Below, one piece after another: positions 61,549 through 64,000 of a stretch of DNA of 64,000 bases (the first letter of the stretch is position 1; the number at the start of each line of letters is the position of its first letter). Source of the DNA: Pseudofrankia nepalensis (GTDB taxonomy: Bacteria > Actinomycetota > Actinomycetes > Frankiales > Frankiaceae); assembly GCF_016786305.1 (NCBI RefSeq), contig NZ_JADWYV010000002.1; one strand, given 5' to 3'. The position numbers and the translations under genes are program-made. The notes under the pieces were generated by a model. It was not told where the DNA came from, did not search any database, and worked only from the letters and a program-made list of their open reading frames with translations.

Positions 61549-63170
61549 AGATCAAATCCGATGGTTGGGGGTGGCGCCGTACCGGCACTCGGGTCAGGGG
61601 CGAACTCGGCCGCCGGTGCGATCTTGTCGGCGAGATGGTGGATGGCGAGAACAGCGAGGGTGATGTGGGGTTCCCGGCCGGACAGGCCGAGCTGGTGGGC
61701 GAGCGGGGCGAGGATCTGGCGTAGGTCGTCGGTGGGGTGGCGCAGCGCGCGGACGAGGTCGTCGGACAGGCAGTGCAGTGTGCCGTGCTCACGGTCGTTG
61801 ATCTCGACCCATCGCGGCTCTCCGGCAGGGGTGGTCAGCCGCGGCGGGCGGATGTCCGCAGGCTGGTGGGCCTGGCTGGTCGTGGGTGGCCTGGGAGTCT
61901 GTGAGCCGAGGTGGGCGGCCAGGTGGGGCCGGGGCTGAGTGCCGGGGAGTTCGGCGAGGCGGGCGACGAGGGCGTGGGAAGCGGCGAGCGCGTCGGTGTA
62001 GGCCTGGGTCAGACGGGCGGCGCGCCGGCGGTCGAGGCGGATGTGAATGTCGTGGCTGGCGCGGTAGGTCAGCAGGTCACCGCCGAGCAGCCGCCTGGCG
62101 GTGACGGCGCCGCTGAGGGCGAGGTCGGGCAGGACCAGCGCGGCGCGGCGGAACGGGGCCAGGCCCTGCGGGGTGTCGCCGGCGAGGGCGCCGGTCAGGC
62201 GTTGCCGGATGTCCTCGGCGAGGGCGAGGGCCACCCGGCCTTCGGTTCCCAAAGACACGGTGTGGGCCAGCATCCTCGGGATGATCTCCCACGCCGCGGC
62301 GGTCGCGACGGCCTGTTTGCTGGCCTGGTCGTGGGGGGAGGCGGTCCGCCTGCCGGGGTTGCTGTAGGGGCGTAGCGCGAGGTTGGTCTGGCCGGCGATG
62401 ACCGCCGCAAGGTCGGCCAGGGCGGCCAGGGCGTGGTGGGTGGGGGAGGCGTCGGGCTGGCTGAGGACGAACGCGGCGAGGCGGAGCTGTTCGAGCCGGC
62501 GGTCCAGGACAGGCAGGTCGCGGTCGGCGAACAGGGGTTGGAGGTCGTCGAGAGGGCCGGGCCGGTCGGGGCCGCCGCACTGGTCGACGATGTCGCCGGC
62601 CGGGACGGCCAGGCCGCGGATCAGCCATAGTGCTCGCGCGTTGGGGGGCAGCTGGCTGCCGGACACGACGGGCCTTCGCTCGGCCGAGTCCGGCGGTGCC
62701 GCCGTGCGCAGTTCGGTGAACAGGTCCTGCGCGGCGTCGGCCGCGAGGGCGGTCAGGGTCGCGACCCTGCCTGTTGCCGCGACGGTGGCGTCGCGGTCGG
62801 CCAGGTGGCGCGCGTCCGGGCCGAGCTCCTGCCCGTCCGGGCCGACCTGCTGGGCGAGCAGGTCGTGGGCCAGCGCGAGCCGGCCGGCCGCCACGTGCCA
62901 CGGGCTCGCCCCCTCCACACCTGGCCGTGGGGTGTCGCTGGAGGGGAGGGCGGCGACGGTGCGGCCAACGACATCGGCGAGGCTCCACGCGGGATGGGAC
63001 ACGCCGAACCGCCGGGACAACAGCGAGGCGTGCCGGCCGGCGACCCGAACCAGCCCGACCAGCCCGGTCGTGTCCAGCTCGACAGGTCGCGTCGTCCCCC
63101 GGGCCGTGGCGCGGGCGGCGATCCGTACGGCGTCGTCGACGAGACCGCCGTAGGTGACCGGGTCAGCCAC
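61545..63170 (-). CDS. Large hypothetical protein, function unknown
   Basis: Protein of 541 residues from GTG 63170 with consistent coding bias. It is alanine-, leucine- and arginine-rich and mostly helical, with no signal peptide and no membrane segment. Readable blocks include VGLVRVAGRHASLLSRRF, ARHLADRDATVAATGRVATL, LAALADLAAVIAGQTNLALR and LTYRASHDIHIRLDRRRAARL. The C-terminal 100 residues contain a Pro-rich linker and EINDREHGTLHCLSDDLVRAL. No enzymatic motif was seen. It overlaps the next gene by eight bases, so the two are coupled and probably interact. Such pairs occur on actinomycete integrated elements, but no integrase or transfer gene is in view. Confidence 0.72.
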   Translation of the reverse strand: MADPVTYGGLVDDAVRIAARATARGTTRPVELDTTGLVGLVRVAGRHASLLSRRFGVSHPAWSLADVVGRTVAALPSSDTPRPGVEGASPWHVAAGRLALAHDLLAQQVGPDGQELGPDARHLADRDATVAATGRVATLTALAADAAQDLFTELRTAAPPDSAERRPVVSGSQLPPNARALWLIRGLAVPAGDIVDQCGGPDRPGPLDDLQPLFADRDLPVLDRRLEQLRLAAFVLSQPDASPTHHALAALADLAAVIAGQTNLALRPYSNPGRRTASPHDQASKQAVATAAAWEIIPRMLAHTVSLGTEGRVALALAEDIRQRLTGALAGDTPQGLAPFRRAALVLPDLALSGAVTARRLLGGDLLTYRASHDIHIRLDRRRAARLTQAYTDALAASHALVARLAELPGTQPRPHLAAHLGSQTPRPPTTSQAHQPADIRPPRLTTPAGEPRWVEINDREHGTLHCLSDDLVRALRHPTDDLRQILAPLAHQLGLSGREPHITLAVLAIHHLADKIAPAAEFAPDPSAGTAPPPTIGFDL

Positions 63171-63528
63171 GGCCCAGCGCCGCGAGCGCCCGGCGGGTGC
63201 GGACCGCCGCGCGGGCGATCGGAACCGGGTCGACCGCGATGTCGACCGCCGCCACCAGCAGCGACACCGCCCCTTCCAGCAGGGGTCGTACGTCCCCTGT
63301 CGTGACGCGCTCCAGGCCGGCCTCGAACGCCGGCGGGGCCGCCACCCCTGCGGTGTCGAGCTCGTAGACGGCCAGGTGCACGTCCGCCCGTGCGGTCAGC
63401 CCGGCCAGGCTCTCGCGGGCCGGGGCGTGCAGCAACCCGGACGCGGCATGCTCCAGCAACATCAACGCCACCCGCGCCCCGACCTCCTCGCCGCCGGTCA
63501 GCTCTGCCGCCCGCGTATGCCAGCCCAT
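63163..63528 (-). CDS. Small hypothetical protein coupled to the preceding gene
   Basis: Protein of 121 residues starting MGWHTRAAELTGGEEVGARV and continuing ALMLLEHAASGLLHAPARE, ADVHLAVYELDTAGV and LLEGAVSLLVAAVDIAVDPV. It appears helical, with a moderately hydrophobic stretch near residues 85-105 that is too weak to call a membrane helix. GAGGAGG precedes the ATG on the minus strand. It is upstream of and overlaps the 541-residue gene. Family not recognised. Confidence 0.68.
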   Translation of the reverse strand: MGWHTRAAELTGGEEVGARVALMLLEHAASGLLHAPARESLAGLTARADVHLAVYELDTAGVAAPPAFEAGLERVTTGDVRPLLEGAVSLLVAAVDIAVDPVPIARAAVRTRRALAALGRG

Positions 63529-64000
63529 CGCGCCTCCTCTGATGTCCCAGACCGCCAGGTCACCGGCCGCAGCGCGGCGCGCCTTCGGGCACGCCGGGCC
63601 TTCGTCGAGACCACGGCACCATCACCGAGCCCGCGACGCCGGGCCGCTGTCGCTGCCTGTGGACAACCCTGGGATCTCCACACCTCGCACCGGCCCTCGC
63701 GCAAGCCCTCACGGCCCGCACGGCCTGAGTCGGGAACCGCGCTGCCCGCGTGCGGTGCAGGAGTCCGCGATGTTGGCGGCGATGTCCCTCGCGAGGCCGC
63801 CGACGATGCCCCCGCGGGTGGGCCGGACCAATACGGGCTCGCCTCCACGTTGTCTCCGTGGAGCCGGCCGAGCGGCGTCGAGACGAGACCCACATGAGGA
63901 CCCCCGTCCCAGCGCGGGATGCCAGCCAGGCAGCGACGAGGCGGTCTGGAGCCTGGTGGTGACCGCGAAGCCCGCGAGCACGGTCGGCAGGTCACGTCCC
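63529..64000. other. Window end without a secure gene
   Basis: A minus-strand frame at 63709-63981 ends with VLVRPTRGGIVGGLARDIAA and NIADS, which looks protein-like. Its N-terminal half lacks bias and no family was recognised. It may be the tail of a gene whose remainder is frameshifted or outside the window. Confidence 0.3.

Noticed and set aside
1..64000. CRISPR arrays, rRNA or phage structural genes
   Set aside because: No regularly spaced repeats, conserved rRNA blocks or phage gene cassettes were seen on either strand.

Overview
The window is very GC-rich, with the strong third-position G/C bias, GTG and TTG starts and regulator families (TetR, IclR, LacI, GntR) typical of an actinomycete. 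An F420-type luciferase-like oxidoreductase, two P450s, Liv-type (branched-chain amino acid family) transporters with fused subunits and many decayed insertion sequences fit a large soil or plant-associated genome such as a Frankia relative. That placement is inference. No rRNA, tRNA or CRISPR array was seen.

Layout. (1) 0.5-6.9 kb: a TetR regulator divergent from P450, SDR, SDR, carboxymuconolactone-decarboxylase-like protein, TauD-type dioxygenase and an LLM oxidoreductase broken by an in-frame TAG. (2) 7.1-16.7 kb: a minus-strand run encoding every step of a non-phosphorylative 'diketo-hydrolase' sugar pathway: IlvD/Edd dehydratase, FAD/Fe-S 2-hydroxyacid dehydrogenase, SDR, IclR regulator, FAH-family hydrolase, SMP-30 lactonase and zinc dehydrogenase. 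Near-identical palindromes lie before the first gene and before the IclR gene. (3) 16.8-23.8 kb: a GH2 relic, a Liv-type binding lipoprotein, a LacI regulator, a membrane GGDEF-EAL protein with a degenerate EAL domain, and relics of an MMPL transporter and a third LacI gene. (4) 23.8-43.2 kb, all plus strand: GH2, GH3, an MFS-LivF fusion, a LivH-LivM-LivG fusion, a LivJ-type lipoprotein, a terminator, a Gfo/Idh oxidoreductase, GH3, GH78 alpha-L-rhamnosidase and GH1. (5) 43.2-49.7 kb: a second LacI regulator among relics of LivJ, GH3, Gfo/Idh, IS5 and probably IS701, plus an intact DapB-like dehydrogenase and a PhyH-type dioxygenase. (6) 49.7-52.3 kb: a second P450-TetR/SDR module. (7) 52.7-60.1 kb: a class I lanthipeptide cluster of the FxLD type (methyltransferase, 45-residue precursor, LanB, LanC, thiopeptide-type protein) with a GntR regulator, whose palindromes occur at both promoters. 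(8) 60.2-64 kb: a DUF1152 protein, a probable IS1380 relic and two unidentified overlapping genes.

How it may work together. None of the glycoside hydrolases shows a signal peptide, yet the binding proteins are lipoproteins. The simplest reading is that intact glycosides enter through the Liv-type transporter and are stripped in the cytoplasm by GH78, GH2, GH3 and GH1. The released deoxysugar could feed the 7-17 kb pathway, giving pyruvate plus lactate (or glycolate). The P450s, SDRs, TauD and PhyH enzymes could oxidise the aglycone. LacI-type palindromes recur before both lacI genes, before the GH2 gene, before the GH2 relic and within the decayed region, suggesting one regulon that was duplicated and is now eroding. 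Substrates cannot be fixed from sequence.
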